Source: JALZUU01 sp964441245 (GTDB lineage: Bacteria; Bacteroidota; Bacteroidia; Chitinophagales; Saprospiraceae). Taken from it: a stretch of 36,363 nucleotides of DNA. The translations under genes were made by a program, and so were the position numbers. The notes beneath the pieces were generated by a model. That model was not told the DNA's origin. It made no database searches and saw nothing but the letters and a program-made list of their open reading frames with translations. The DNA lies in assembly GCA_964441245.1 (NCBI GenBank), contig CAYTVR010000047.1, positions 1 through 36,363 of the forward strand. The letters are read 5' to 3'. Numbering within the stretch: the first letter of the stretch is position 1; each line of letters begins with the position of its first letter. Shown piece after piece: positions 1 through 7,847 of this stretch.

Positions 1-2251
1 TTCGTTGACCATTGATTCGATAACTCATACCTAAATCTATTCTAGAATAAGCCGGTAATTTAGTGGAATACACTTTATCATATTCGTATATTTCACGACC
101 AGCTGCTAAGGAGGCATCGACATCAATCGGTAAATCTCGATTTCCGCCAGTCAAAATAAATTTCGCATCAAAGCCTAGACGATTCTTTTTGTCTTTTCCT
201 ATTTTAAACTCTTTTCCACCAAGGAGATTAAACATGTAATTTGAATTAAAACGAGTATTGAATTCTTTTCCATTTTTTCCTTTATACTTAGAATCAAATA
301 AAGACGAAGTCAACATAAAATAAGAACCTTTCGAAAAGAATTTTTCTAAGGTCAAATCAATCCCATAATTTTTACCCGTCCCGTCATTGACCAATTCCGA
401 AGTTCCGATTAATCTCCAAACATCAATGGTATTAATAGAAGAACGATAACCCAAGTCTCCCAAATCATTGGTCACTGGTACATCATATAAATGTTGGTAA
501 TAACCTTCTAACTTCAATCGAATATTTTTTGATATTCGCCAATCATAACCCAATACTGCATGAACAGATTTCGTCATATCCAAATCTTTGCTTGGGGTTA
601 TTTTACGACCATCCGGAAATGTTCCTTCTGCAACATAGAAGGCCAAATGTTCTGGTTTCGAATGAATGCCTAAAGCACCACTGAACTTATGTTTGGGATT
701 CATTTGATATTGTAAGGAAAGCCGAGGTTCAAAAGATACTTTGCCATTGACACCTAAATGAGTAAAATGAAATCCACTATTCAAAGTCCAAGCCCTATTG
801 AATCGATACTTCCATTGGGCGAAAGCTTGCGTTCGATTTCCATTTCCTTTATTGTCAAACAAAGTAAATAATTCATTAGTCGTTTCATCTAGAAATTTTT
901 CTTGTGTTCTAAATCCTTCATGACTAAAAATAGCGCCTGCGCGAAAAGTATGTTGAGCATTCAACTTATGGGTATAAGTCGTTTTTCCCCGAAAAACATA
1001 GTTATCAAAATTCTCGTCATCTTCTACCGTTCGTTGATAATTGTCACTTGCTGTTAAGAAAAATTCTTGTCCATTGTATCGGCTATTGGAGGCGATCGCA
1101 ACCGTTTGTAAATAACTATGATCTGTAAAAGCTATTCGATGTGACAAGCCAATTGTTCCCACTGTTTCTCCTTCTTTATAGCCTTCTCCATCACTTCCCG
1201 TAAATCTCCATTGAGCAGAATCTCGCGCCGGTTCAAAAGAAGAACTATTTTTTCCACCCAAACCAAACAAACTAAAAGTCCCTGCCTTTGCCGTTGGTAC
1301 ATTCACTTTAAATGATAAATCTTGGTAAGTTACGACATCATCATCTACGATATCCAATCCCATTTGCGAAAGCAAACCTAGAGTTGAATATCGATAATTG
1401 ATTAAGTAAGATGCGTTAGAGTTTTTAGAAAAAGGACCTTCTGCAGCTGCTTCCAAACCAAGGACGCTCAACATAAATGCATACTCTCTTTTTTCATTGT
1501 TTCCGTTTCGCAAACGAACATCAAAAACACCTGAGGTAGCATTTCCAAATTCCGCAGGAAAAGCTCCCGTATAAAAATCAGAATTGGTCAACATGGTACT
1601 ACTCAACATACTGACTCCACCACCAGAAGAACCTAAATTGGCAAAATGATTTGGGTTAGGAATTTCGATTCCTTCTAACCTCCATAAGACTCCTTTCGGA
1701 GAATTTCCACGAACAACGATTTCGTTATTCAAATCATCCGCTCCTCCTCCAGTTGCCACACCTGCATAGTTCAGTGCCATCCGTGCAGGATCATAAAAGC
1801 TAGCGGCATATCGGCTCGTTTCTTCAACAGAAAAAGATCGAGCACTGACCGTTGCCATTTCGTTCAAGGGGTTTTCTTTATCCAATTTTGCCCTTACCAC
1901 TACTTCTTTTAAGTCCTCGATTGACTCAATCAGTTCGATATTTAATACGACTTCTTTTCCAGAAGTAACCAACACTTCACTGAGTATTGCTGTCTCATAG
2001 CCTAAGTAACTGACTTCCAAATTGACTCGGCCAACTTTTACTTTTTCTATCTTAAAATAACCTTCGAGATCGGTAGTTGCTCCTTGAGGATCAGTTGTGT
2101 TCATCACCAATATATTCGCCCCGATTAAAGGCATTTTAGAATCTTGATCTACAATATTTCCTCGAATGGTTTGAGATAAATCTTGTGCAGAAAGAGAAGT
2201 TATTGCACAAATCATGAAAAAGGAAAAGATTATATTCTTGATCGTTTTCAT
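1..2251 (-). CDS. TonB-dependent outer-membrane receptor, C-terminus cut by window edge
   Basis: Reading from the ATG at 2251, 750 codons stay open to base 2, so the gene continues beyond the left edge. Residues 1-22 form a signal peptide ending in SLSA|Q. A carboxypeptidase-regulatory-like beta-sandwich follows (about 29-115, with GANI, GYFKI and SYLGYET), then a plug domain with VVRGNSP, WRLEGIEIPNPNH and a Gly/Ser-rich stretch, then aromatic-rich barrel strands. Reading frame and content end in SRIDLGMSYR, which normally lies close to the C-terminus, so only a small part seems missing. The family imports siderophores, oligosaccharides or peptides across the outer membrane using TonB; the substrate cannot be read here. 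It lacks the STN domain that usually talks to FecR, although the sigma/FecR pair lies upstream. By eye more than half of the residues in the first 200 match the receptor at 16567-18957. Confidence 0.93.
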   Translation of the reverse strand, partial: MKTIKNIIFSFFMICAITSLSAQDLSQTIRGNIVDQDSKMPLIGANILVMNTTDPQGATTDLEGYFKIEKVKVGRVNLEVSYLGYETAILSEVLVTSGKEVVLNIELIESIEDLKEVVVRAKLDKENPLNEMATVSARSFSVEETSRYAASFYDPARMALNYAGVATGGGADDLNNEIVVRGNSPKGVLWRLEGIEIPNPNHFANLGSSGGGVSMLSSTMLTNSDFYTGAFPAEFGNATSGVFDVRLRNGNNEKREYAFMLSVLGLEAAAEGPFSKNSNASYLINYRYSTLGLLSQMGLDIVDDDVVTYQDLSFKVNVPTAKAGTFSLFGLGGKNSSSFEPARDSAQWRFTGSDGEGYKEGETVGTIGLSHRIAFTDHSYLQTVAIASNSRYNGQEFFLTASDNYQRTVEDDENFDNYVFRGKTTYTHKLNAQHTFRAGAIFSHEGFRTQEKFLDETTNELFTLFDNKGNGNRTQAFAQWKYRFNRAWTLNSGFHFTHLGVNGKVSFEPRLSLQYQMNPKHKFSGALGIHSKPEHLAFYVAEGTFPDGRKITPSKDLDMTKSVHAVLGYDWRISKNIRLKLEGYYQHLYDVPVTNDLGDLGYRSSINTIDVWRLIGTSELVNDGTGKNYGIDLTLEKFFSKGSYFMLTSSLFDSKYKGKNGKEFNTRFNSNYMFNLLGGKEFKIGKDKKNRLGFDAKFILTGGNRDLPIDVDASLAAGREIYEYDKVYSTKLPAYSRIDLGMSYRINGQR

Positions 2252-2319
2252 ACTTTATTTTTTTTGTTGAGTGTCCTTTAAAACCAAAATTTATTAATAA
2301 TTCTTATTTATAAAAATTG

Positions 2320-2360
2320 GATGCCCGACCGTTTTTATAAAAATGGACTCTCGGACATCC
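2320..2360 (-). terminator. Rho-independent terminator after the DUF2807 gene
   Basis: A long hairpin starts 7 bases past the stop codon of the DUF2807 gene. The outer arms GGATG/CATCC and CCGA/TCGG are split by one mismatch, and an inner AT-rich stem (TTTTTA/TAAAAA) follows. On the minus strand it is followed by AATTTTTAT. It should separate the lipoprotein transcript from the receptor gene, at least partly. Confidence 0.7.
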
Positions 2361-2367
2361 TTCGATA

Positions 2368-3132
2368 TTAGTTCGCATTGACGACTCGACCAGAACCATC
2401 CACTTTCTCTACTACTTCTGGATTTCCTTTGTAATAAACATCTCCACTGCCATCGATATCTACATCCAAAATATTATTAACAAAAATCTCACAAGTTCCA
2501 GAAGCATCGGTATCGACCAAACAAACTTGACTGACTAAATCAAAAGCAACTACGTCGCCAGAGCCATCAATATCAATCGTTGTTTTCTGGGAGGTACCGT
2601 TTAAAGTTATTTGGCCTGAACCATCTACTTTAACAAGTGTGTTGATCGTTTCTAAATGGTTGATTTTCATATCTCCACTACCATCTATTGTAAAGCTAGC
2701 TTCTTGATTGGCAACCAAATCACCTAGTACGGTAATGTCACCAGAACCATCAATTTCAAATTTCAATTCATCATCCGTAAAACTAGCATCTACTAGAATG
2801 TCTCCGGAAGCCGTGCTCTTAATGTTATTTAAGTGCGGAGTGACGATAAAAATATCTAGTTCTAGGTTTCTGTAAAAGCCATTTTCTAACTCCATCTTCC
2901 AATTACTATTAGAAACATTCGTTATAATTTTGTCAATAATATTTTGATGACCTTTTGCCGTTATAGATTGTTCGGCTCCTTTAGTAATCACTACATCAAA
3001 AGAACCATCTAGTTCTATACCAGTAAATAGTGGAAGATCAAGTGTTTGTGTCACAATTGGACCTTCTCCTACGTTTTTTTCGCAAGCAGTTAATACGAAT
3101 ACGATCAGGGCTAACATCATTAATTTTTTCAT
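2368..3132 (-). CDS. DUF2807 (GIN-domain) lipoprotein
   Basis: This 254-residue protein starts with a lipoprotein signal whose lipobox is LTAC, Cys17 being the lipidation site. The rest is a DUF2807 / putative auto-transporter adhesin head-like domain. It has a short SFDVVITKG strand, and then seven turns of a solenoid, each marked by a DGSGD-type motif (DGSGDI, DGSGDM, DGSGQI, DGSGDV, DASGTC, DGSGDV, DGSGRV) about 18-25 residues apart, which fits a right-handed beta-helix. The family is widespread in Bacteroidota and its biochemical role is not established. It lies between FecR and the TonB receptor, 202 bases after FecR, and is closed by a strong terminator. A role at the cell surface with the receptor, or as a sensor feeding FecR, is inference only. 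Confidence 0.88.
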   Translation of the reverse strand: MKKLMMLALIVFVLTACEKNVGEGPIVTQTLDLPLFTGIELDGSFDVVITKGAEQSITAKGHQNIIDKIITNVSNSNWKMELENGFYRNLELDIFIVTPHLNNIKSTASGDILVDASFTDDELKFEIDGSGDITVLGDLVANQEASFTIDGSGDMKINHLETINTLVKVDGSGQITLNGTSQKTTIDIDGSGDVVAFDLVSQVCLVDTDASGTCEIFVNNILDVDIDGSGDVYYKGNPEVVEKVDGSGRVVNAN

Positions 3133-3233
3133 CTTCTTTATTTTTTTTGTTAAAAATAGTTTTCAAAAAGGCATAGAAATTTTAGGCCATCATTCGAATA
3201 ATTAAGTCGATTGTCGATATAGAATTGACCGTT

Positions 3234-3247
3234 TTGATCGAGATCAA
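3234..3247. promoter_or_regulatory. FNR-box-like palindrome upstream of the DUF2807 gene
   Basis: The bases TTGAT-CGAG-ATCAA match the Crp/Fnr-family FNR consensus TTGAT-N4-ATCAA at all ten fixed positions. The symmetry extends by one more base on each side (TTTGATC/GATCAAA). It lies about 100 bases upstream of the lipoprotein start and downstream of the FecR stop. No Crp/Fnr regulator is encoded in the window, and a chance match is possible. Confidence 0.4.
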
Positions 3248-3334
3248 ATCATAAAACACCATACTGTTAAAAGGTAAAATTGAGCTTTATATTATTTGTC
3301 TTTTGTTGGTTACTTGTTATTAGATTTTTGTTTT

Positions 3335-4330
3335 TTATTGGCATCCTTTTCCTGATAATTCATAACGGCCTGCTTTCTTGTCTAGTTGTAAACTTAAACC
3401 GTAAGCTAAGCTTTCCATGGCTTCGTCTGCCGTTAATTGATCAAAAGTTCCATTAAAATCGCATTTTAAAATAGCAGGATTATCCACCTTAATTTTTATA
3501 TTGTAAAACGTTTCTGCTAAAGGAATAATTTGTTCCAACAAGTCTCCTTTAAAGCGAAGTTTGTTTTGCTTCCAAGCTATTACGTTCAAATCTTCATTGC
3601 CTTCTTTCTCTAGTTGTTGATTTCTTTTTTCATAGACGCCTTTGTCATCCGGTAATAATAAAATGGCTTCTTTATCATCGTCCAATCCATCAAAGGAAAC
3701 CTTTCCTGTAAAGACCACTACTTCCGTTTGGGGTTCATTTTCATAGGCTCGTACATTGAATGAAGTCCCTAATACTTGTGTTTTTGTTTTAGCAGTTTCA
3801 ATGGTAAAAGTGGCGCCATTTTTTTTCTGTACATCAAAAAAAGCTTCTCCTTTCAATTGAATCAATCGTTCTTCAAATTTTTCAGAATAAGTGATTTCAG
3901 AATTTTTATTCAACCAAACTACACTATTGTCAGGTAATGTTATTTCTTTCTTTTCTGCTTTCGCATAAATGGTTTTGATGTCATTTCCGGTGTTGACCAC
4001 TTGATACATCCAAAATGCTATAGATAAGAAAGCAACTGCAGCGGCAGACCTCATGAATACTTTGGACCACATTGGTCGCACTTTCGCTGGCTGTTTGACC
4101 ACTTCATTTTTTTGCATTCTTTCTTGAAAACGAGACCATTCGTGACCAACATTCATGTTGATGATTTCTTGTCCTTCACCACTTAATGTCCAAATTTTTT
4201 GAATATCCGCATACTTTTCTTGATGTTCAGCGCTTTCGCCGAGCCATTCCTGTAGCTTTTGGAGATCCACTTCAGTGATTTCTCCGTTAAGCTCTCTTAA
4301 AATCAAATTAGTATATGTTTCTTCTCTCAT
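3335..4330 (-). CDS. FecR-family anti-sigma factor
   Basis: A 331-residue single-pass inner-membrane protein. Residues 1-75 form the cytoplasmic anti-sigma region typical of Bacteroidota FecR proteins (RELNGEIT, LQEWL, EKYADIQKIW). Residues 91-110 are the transmembrane helix. Residues 118-210 are the periplasmic FecR domain (ITLPDNSVVWLN, GEAFFDV, VLGTSFNV, VVFTGKVSF). Residues 258-325 are a DUF4974 tail, which resembles an STN fold. It should hold the sigma factor encoded just upstream (66-base gap) inactive or ready until an envelope signal arrives. In the classical system the signal is a TonB receptor with its own STN domain; the receptor of this cluster has none, so the real input partner is unclear. 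Confidence 0.94.
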   Translation of the reverse strand: MREETYTNLILRELNGEITEVDLQKLQEWLGESAEHQEKYADIQKIWTLSGEGQEIINMNVGHEWSRFQERMQKNEVVKQPAKVRPMWSKVFMRSAAAVAFLSIAFWMYQVVNTGNDIKTIYAKAEKKEITLPDNSVVWLNKNSEITYSEKFEERLIQLKGEAFFDVQKKNGATFTIETAKTKTQVLGTSFNVRAYENEPQTEVVVFTGKVSFDGLDDDKEAILLLPDDKGVYEKRNQQLEKEGNEDLNVIAWKQNKLRFKGDLLEQIIPLAETFYNIKIKVDNPAILKCDFNGTFDQLTADEAMESLAYGLSLQLDKKAGRYELSGKGCQ

Positions 4331-4396
4331 TATTTAAATGGTTTCATAATTAAGACGCAAATCCATAAGGATACCCTGAATGAATCTTATTTTTTT

Positions 4397-4981
4397 TTAA
4401 AAAAAGTATCCAAATAGGAATAAAACACTCAAATGAGGCTTCAAAAGCACTCTTAACTTTTTGAGTGCGGTGCCCATGTGAGATTCTACCGTTTTCACAG
4501 AAATGTCTAATCTTTCGGCAATTTCGCGATAAGTCAGTTCTTCTTTTCGACTTAATATGAATACCGTTCGACATTTGGGATGCAAAGAATCGATCGCTCT
4601 ATTTACTTTGGCTTGAAGTTCCTCTGTTTCGAGATTTTGAGCAGCATTTCGCATGGAAGATGGAGATTGTACTAATATATCATCACTTTCTACCTTCCTA
4701 AAATTTTTCTTTTTCCGTAAATAATCTAATGCTGCATTAACACAGGATCGTTTGAGATAACCTTTCAGAGAGCTTTGAATATTGAGTTGATCTCTATTCG
4801 TCCAAAACTTAAAAAATACATCTTGAACGATATCTTTTGCCATACTTTCATCTTGGAGTAAGCGATGGGCAGCAAGGGCCATCTCTGCGAAGTACTGTTT
4901 AAAAATTCGCTCGATGGCTAATTCTCCATTCTCTTCTAACAATAACAATAATTCCTGATCAGTGTAAGTATGTTGGGTCAA
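4397..4981 (-). CDS. ECF-type RNA polymerase sigma factor (sigma-70 family)
   Basis: This 194-residue protein has sigma region 2 at about 23-92 (DIVQDVFFKFW, GYLKRSCVNAALDYLRKKK) and region 4 at about 125-178 (PKCRTVFILSRKEELTYREIAERL, with the helix-turn-helix SVKTVESHMGTALKKL). Its length and the hydrophobic C-terminal tail fit the Bacteroidota FecI-like expansion family. It directs RNA polymerase to a small regulon, normally including its own neighbourhood. It is first in the minus-strand set sigma, FecR, lipoprotein, receptor, and is divergent from the outer-membrane protein gene at 5219. The ATG at 4981 gives the full-length family protein. A composite inverted repeat lies 60-150 bases upstream. 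Confidence 0.95.
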   Translation of the reverse strand: MTQHTYTDQELLLLLEENGELAIERIFKQYFAEMALAAHRLLQDESMAKDIVQDVFFKFWTNRDQLNIQSSLKGYLKRSCVNAALDYLRKKKNFRKVESDDILVQSPSSMRNAAQNLETEELQAKVNRAIDSLHPKCRTVFILSRKEELTYREIAERLDISVKTVESHMGTALKKLRVLLKPHLSVLFLFGYFF

Positions 4982-5040
4982 GTCTACTAGCTTTATGATA
5001 AAATAGATTTAGATAATTATCTAAGTTCCGCTCAATGAAT

Positions 5041-5131
5041 TAATTTCCGATTTTCGGTTTTTAGCGCAGTTTGTGGGTACTTGAAAAAGAACGTCAATCA
5101 AGCTAAAAATCGAAATCATAAGAGGAAATTA
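5041..5131. repeat. Composite inverted repeat in the divergent sigma/OM-protein promoter region
   Basis: Bases 5049-5065 (GATTTTCGGTTTTTAGC) pair with 5102-5117 (GCTAAAAATCGAAATC) with one mismatch and one bulge. The flanking 5041-5048 (TAATTTCC) pairs with 5124-5131 (GGAAATTA) after a 6-base insertion. The loop is 36 bases. It sits between the divergent starts at 4981 and 5219, so it could be a regulatory cruciform, a paired operator or a degraded repeat. Confidence 0.5.
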
Positions 5132-5218
5132 GTTTTTAAGCATTATTAAACTTTGTTTATTTTGCTCAAGATACCAAATTTGTGCCTACCTTAGAAATAC
5201 AGGATAAATATTCTAGCT

Positions 5219-6109
5219 ATGAAAACAATTCTCCTACTCTTTCTATTACAATTGATCCTTTTTTTACCACTTTTTGGGCAGTTTACTGGGCCAGAATTAT
5301 CTTATTCATTATCTCCAAGTAACCAAGTAAAAAATCAATCCCAAAAAGCGACTATTCAAGCTATTGGTCTAGCTTTAGCATTCCCCATCAACTTATCTAA
5401 AAAAAACGTACTCATCTTTCTCCCGACCTTCAATCGTTTTTCGATTAACTATACTCATTCCATTCCCGATTTAAGTGTTTATCAAATTACTCCACAAATC
5501 ACCTGGCTTTACCGATGGAATGACCATTTCAGATCAACGATTAGTCTAGTCCCTCAACTAAGTTCTGATCTTAAAAACATTGATCATCAACATTGGCAAA
5601 TGGGCAGTGCCTTACTATTTTATTTGGAAAAAAGTGATCGTTTAACCTTTCAATTTGGTGCATTTTACAGCAAAAATTTTTATGGTACTTTATTATCTCC
5701 TTTGATTGGTTTGGATTGGAAATTAAATGAAAAAATTCGCATACAAGCTCGAATTCCAGAATATGGAACTTTAGATTTTGCTCTAAAAGATCGGGTTCAT
5801 TTAGGTTTAAAATATCAAACTGCACTCAACTCTTATCGAATTGGGAAAGAAGTTTCACTACCTTACCTTGAACAGCGACAAGGAGAATTGGCAGTTTACG
5901 CAGAATACTTTTTGTCGAAAGATTGGGTACTCCAAGCACGTTTTGGACACACACTTTGGCGAAAATTGAGGACCTATAACAAAGAGGATGATCTTCCTTT
6001 ACGAATTGCTTCTTTTCCTTTAAAAAAAGATCGAAGAGTCTCCTTCAATGAAGATATCAAAAATGGTTTTTTCTTTCAGTTCGGGATCATTTATAGGGTT
6101 TTAAAATGA
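5219..6109 (+). CDS. DUF6268-like outer-membrane beta-barrel protein
   Basis: A 296-residue exported protein with signal peptide 1-20 (cleavage after LFG|Q). The remainder is alternating hydrophobic/polar strands with many aromatic residues (TPQITWLYRW, FQFGAFYSKNFYG, PLIGLDWKLNEKIRIQARIPEYG) and ends in FQFGIIYRVLK, which fits an outer-membrane barrel. The GLDWKLNEKIRIQARIPEYG block resembles the DUF6268 family of Bacteroidota; I recognise this from memory with moderate certainty. No function is known. The peptidase-like gene follows after 32 bases on the same strand and is probably co-transcribed. It is divergent from the ECF sigma gene, so it could be a regulon member, but the sequence does not prove this. 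Confidence 0.7.
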   Translation: MKTILLLFLLQLILFLPLFGQFTGPELSYSLSPSNQVKNQSQKATIQAIGLALAFPINLSKKNVLIFLPTFNRFSINYTHSIPDLSVYQITPQITWLYRWNDHFRSTISLVPQLSSDLKNIDHQHWQMGSALLFYLEKSDRLTFQFGAFYSKNFYGTLLSPLIGLDWKLNEKIRIQARIPEYGTLDFALKDRVHLGLKYQTALNSYRIGKEVSLPYLEQRQGELAVYAEYFLSKDWVLQARFGHTLWRKLRTYNKEDDLPLRIASFPLKKDRRVSFNEDIKNGFFFQFGIIYRVLK

Positions 6110-6141
6110 ATCTGTGATTTAAACTCAATAAAAATACGATT

Positions 6142-7005
6142 ATGACTAAGAAAAAAGATTACACTAATTATATAGGAGTAGCAGTAATGGCCATTCTGTT
6201 TTTTGGATTAATCATCTTTTTCAAAGAATTCGAACTTGTAAAAAATTTTAACCCAGAAACATCCGAAGGCAAAACGCTGTTGATTCTCGGAGTTGTCATC
6301 ATGGTACATTTAGTTTTAGTGGTCCATGAATTGGGACATGTAGTGATGGGATTACTTCAAGGGTTCAGATTTGAATTATTTGTTGTTGGCTTGCTTGGGA
6401 TAAAAAGAGAAAAAGAGAAAATAAAAATTTACTTCAACAAGAATTTAGGTTATTACGGTGGTATGGCAGCAACTTTACCGATTGATGATTCAGAAGATAA
6501 TCTCAAAAAATTTGCAAGAATGATTTTGGCTGGACCAATTGTTTCTCTACTCTTTGCAATAGTATGCTTTTTTATAGCCAATTATTTGACTTCACCATTA
6601 AGAATTATTTTCTACACGGGAGCCATTGCCTCTATCGGAATTTTTCTGGCAACAACAATTCCTTCTAGAACTGGAATGTTTTTTACGGATAGGAAAAGAT
6701 ACCAAAGATTGGTCACACCAGGAGAAGACCAGAAAGTAGAATTAGCTTTGCTAAAAATAATGGGCAATTATTCAAAAGATGAATCTTATAAAAATGTAGA
6801 TAAGAAGGACATTGAAATATTGATTGGGGATAAAATTCCTTTTATGAAATATTTTGGTTTATTTAATTTGATTTGTTGGCAAATAGAACACCAAGGTGAA
6901 GTTGAAGAGCAAACAAAAGCGGATTATGAAATGATATCAAAAAAAGTGAACAACAACATGGTCAATGCTTTTAACAAAGAAATTCAAAAATATTCAGAAA
7001 GGTAA
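6142..7005 (+). CDS. M50-like membrane zinc metallopeptidase
   Basis: A 287-residue polytopic membrane protein with hydrophobic segments at about 10-27, 45-62, 126-148 and 153-172. The zinc motif HELGH (62-66, HExxH) sits at the end of the second segment, as in site-2-protease-like M50 enzymes. An AGP motif (130-132) opens the third segment. IPSRTGMFFTD (173-183) takes the place of the usual P...DG motif, with Asp183 a candidate third zinc ligand and the Gly replaced by Arg. There is no PDZ domain. The family cleaves membrane or lipid-embedded peptides, and small versions of this kind often accompany peptide export or immunity; which applies here is unknown. It follows the DUF6268-like gene by 32 bases. 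The stop codon lies one base before an interspersed repeat (7007-7153). Confidence 0.75.
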   Translation: MTKKKDYTNYIGVAVMAILFFGLIIFFKEFELVKNFNPETSEGKTLLILGVVIMVHLVLVVHELGHVVMGLLQGFRFELFVVGLLGIKREKEKIKIYFNKNLGYYGGMAATLPIDDSEDNLKKFARMILAGPIVSLLFAIVCFFIANYLTSPLRIIFYTGAIASIGIFLATTIPSRTGMFFTDRKRYQRLVTPGEDQKVELALLKIMGNYSKDESYKNVDKKDIEILIGDKIPFMKYFGLFNLICWQIEHQGEVEEQTKADYEMISKKVNNNMVNAFNKEIQKYSER

Positions 7006-7006
7006 C

Positions 7007-7153
7007 TAATATTAGATTGTCATTATAAGAATCCCGCCAAAATATGTCGGGATTGATTGGACACTTATATCGTAAATTTCACGTTTAAAGAGCTAATCAA
7101 AATTCATTATTCAATATTTCTGAAAATTTTAAACTGACAAAGTAGTACTTAAG
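7007..7153 (+). repeat. Interspersed intergenic element, copy A
   Basis: It starts one base after the stop codon of the peptidase-like gene and ends before the convergent oxidoreductase gene. It aligns with 26806-26970: a 26-base head (TAATATTAG to TATAAGAAT), a hairpin segment, and a block of about 103 bases (7051-7153) that I align by hand at roughly 85-90% identity (shared words TATATCGTAAATTT, ACGTTTAAAGAGC, AATCAAAATTCAT, AAACTGACAAAGTAGTA). It has no convincing ORF. It may be a MITE-like repeat, a conserved 3'-UTR element or a small RNA. Confidence 0.75.
7030..7054. terminator. Hairpin between convergent genes, inside copy A
   Basis: AATCCCG (7030-7036) and CGGGATT (7048-7054) form a perfect 7-bp stem around an 11-base loop. 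It lies 25 bases past the peptidase-like stop, between two convergent genes, so it probably ends or protects the transcript. There is no T tract, so a factor-independent terminator is not certain. Confidence 0.45.
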
Positions 7154-7189
7154 TACCTTGGCCAAATTTTAAATATACTTTTCATACGA

Positions 7190-7813
7190 TCATAGTTCAT
7201 TTCTTTTCAATAATTTAAACCCTATACCTCTTCCCATTTTTTGAAAAATAGAAAGATTAATCCAACACAAAGCAAATTTTTCCAATAACTGTACCTTGTC
7301 ATTTCCTCCAAAATCATAACAGTTTTCAAAGCCGATTTCTAAGGCTAAGGTTTTAGCGATTGTTTTTGCCTTTGAGCTATCTCCAGCCATAAACATATCC
7401 AAAAAGGTGTCTCCAATTTTAGGGTTATCCATATTCTCAAAACCTGTTGTATTAAAACATTTAACTATTGCTGCTTTGGTCAAATCTGCAAGAGCATGAA
7501 AAGCAGTTGGATAAGTTTGATCTGGATCTGTTTTAATAGTATTAGTCGCATCAATGATTACTTTACCATCCAAATCTCCCATTTGATTGATTAAATCAAC
7601 TGCAAATTGAGGAGGAGTCGCGACCAAAATAACTTCTGAGAAATCAACTGCCTGAAAAATGGTATGAACAGTTACATTTGAATTTTGTACTAATTCTTTA
7701 CCTTTAAAATTGTCTACATTTCTTACTCCCAAGTGAATTTGATGGCCTGCTTTTGACCAATGAGACGCTAAAGTACCACCAATATTTCCGGTTCCAATTG
7801 TTGCTATTTTCAT
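7190..7813 (-). CDS. NAD(P)-binding oxidoreductase, F420/NADP oxidoreductase-like
   Basis: A 207-residue cytoplasmic protein built on one Rossmann fold. The dinucleotide motif GTGNIG (Gly7, Gly9, Gly12) is followed by GHQIHLGVRN, in which the Arg fits an NADP(H) preference. VILVATPP and VIIDATNTI match the F420_oxidored (PF03807) family. It is at the short end of the family and probably acts as a small NADP(H)-dependent reductase; the substrate is unknown and F420 use is unlikely in this phylum. It is second in an operon after the outer-membrane-like gene (34-base gap) and convergent with the peptidase-like gene. It is divergently linked to a DJ-1/hydrolase fusion, suggesting a stress or carbonyl-detoxification theme (inference). 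Confidence 0.85.
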   Translation of the reverse strand: MKIATIGTGNIGGTLASHWSKAGHQIHLGVRNVDNFKGKELVQNSNVTVHTIFQAVDFSEVILVATPPQFAVDLINQMGDLDGKVIIDATNTIKTDPDQTYPTAFHALADLTKAAIVKCFNTTGFENMDNPKIGDTFLDMFMAGDSSKAKTIAKTLALEIGFENCYDFGGNDKVQLLEKFALCWINLSIFQKMGRGIGFKLLKRNEL

Positions 7814-7847
7814 TGTTATAACATTTTAAATTTAATAGATTTAATGA

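Noticed and set aside
4350..4574. 74-codon minus-strand frame overlapping the sigma gene end
   Set aside because: It overlaps the well-supported sigma factor in another frame and has no domain-like composition.
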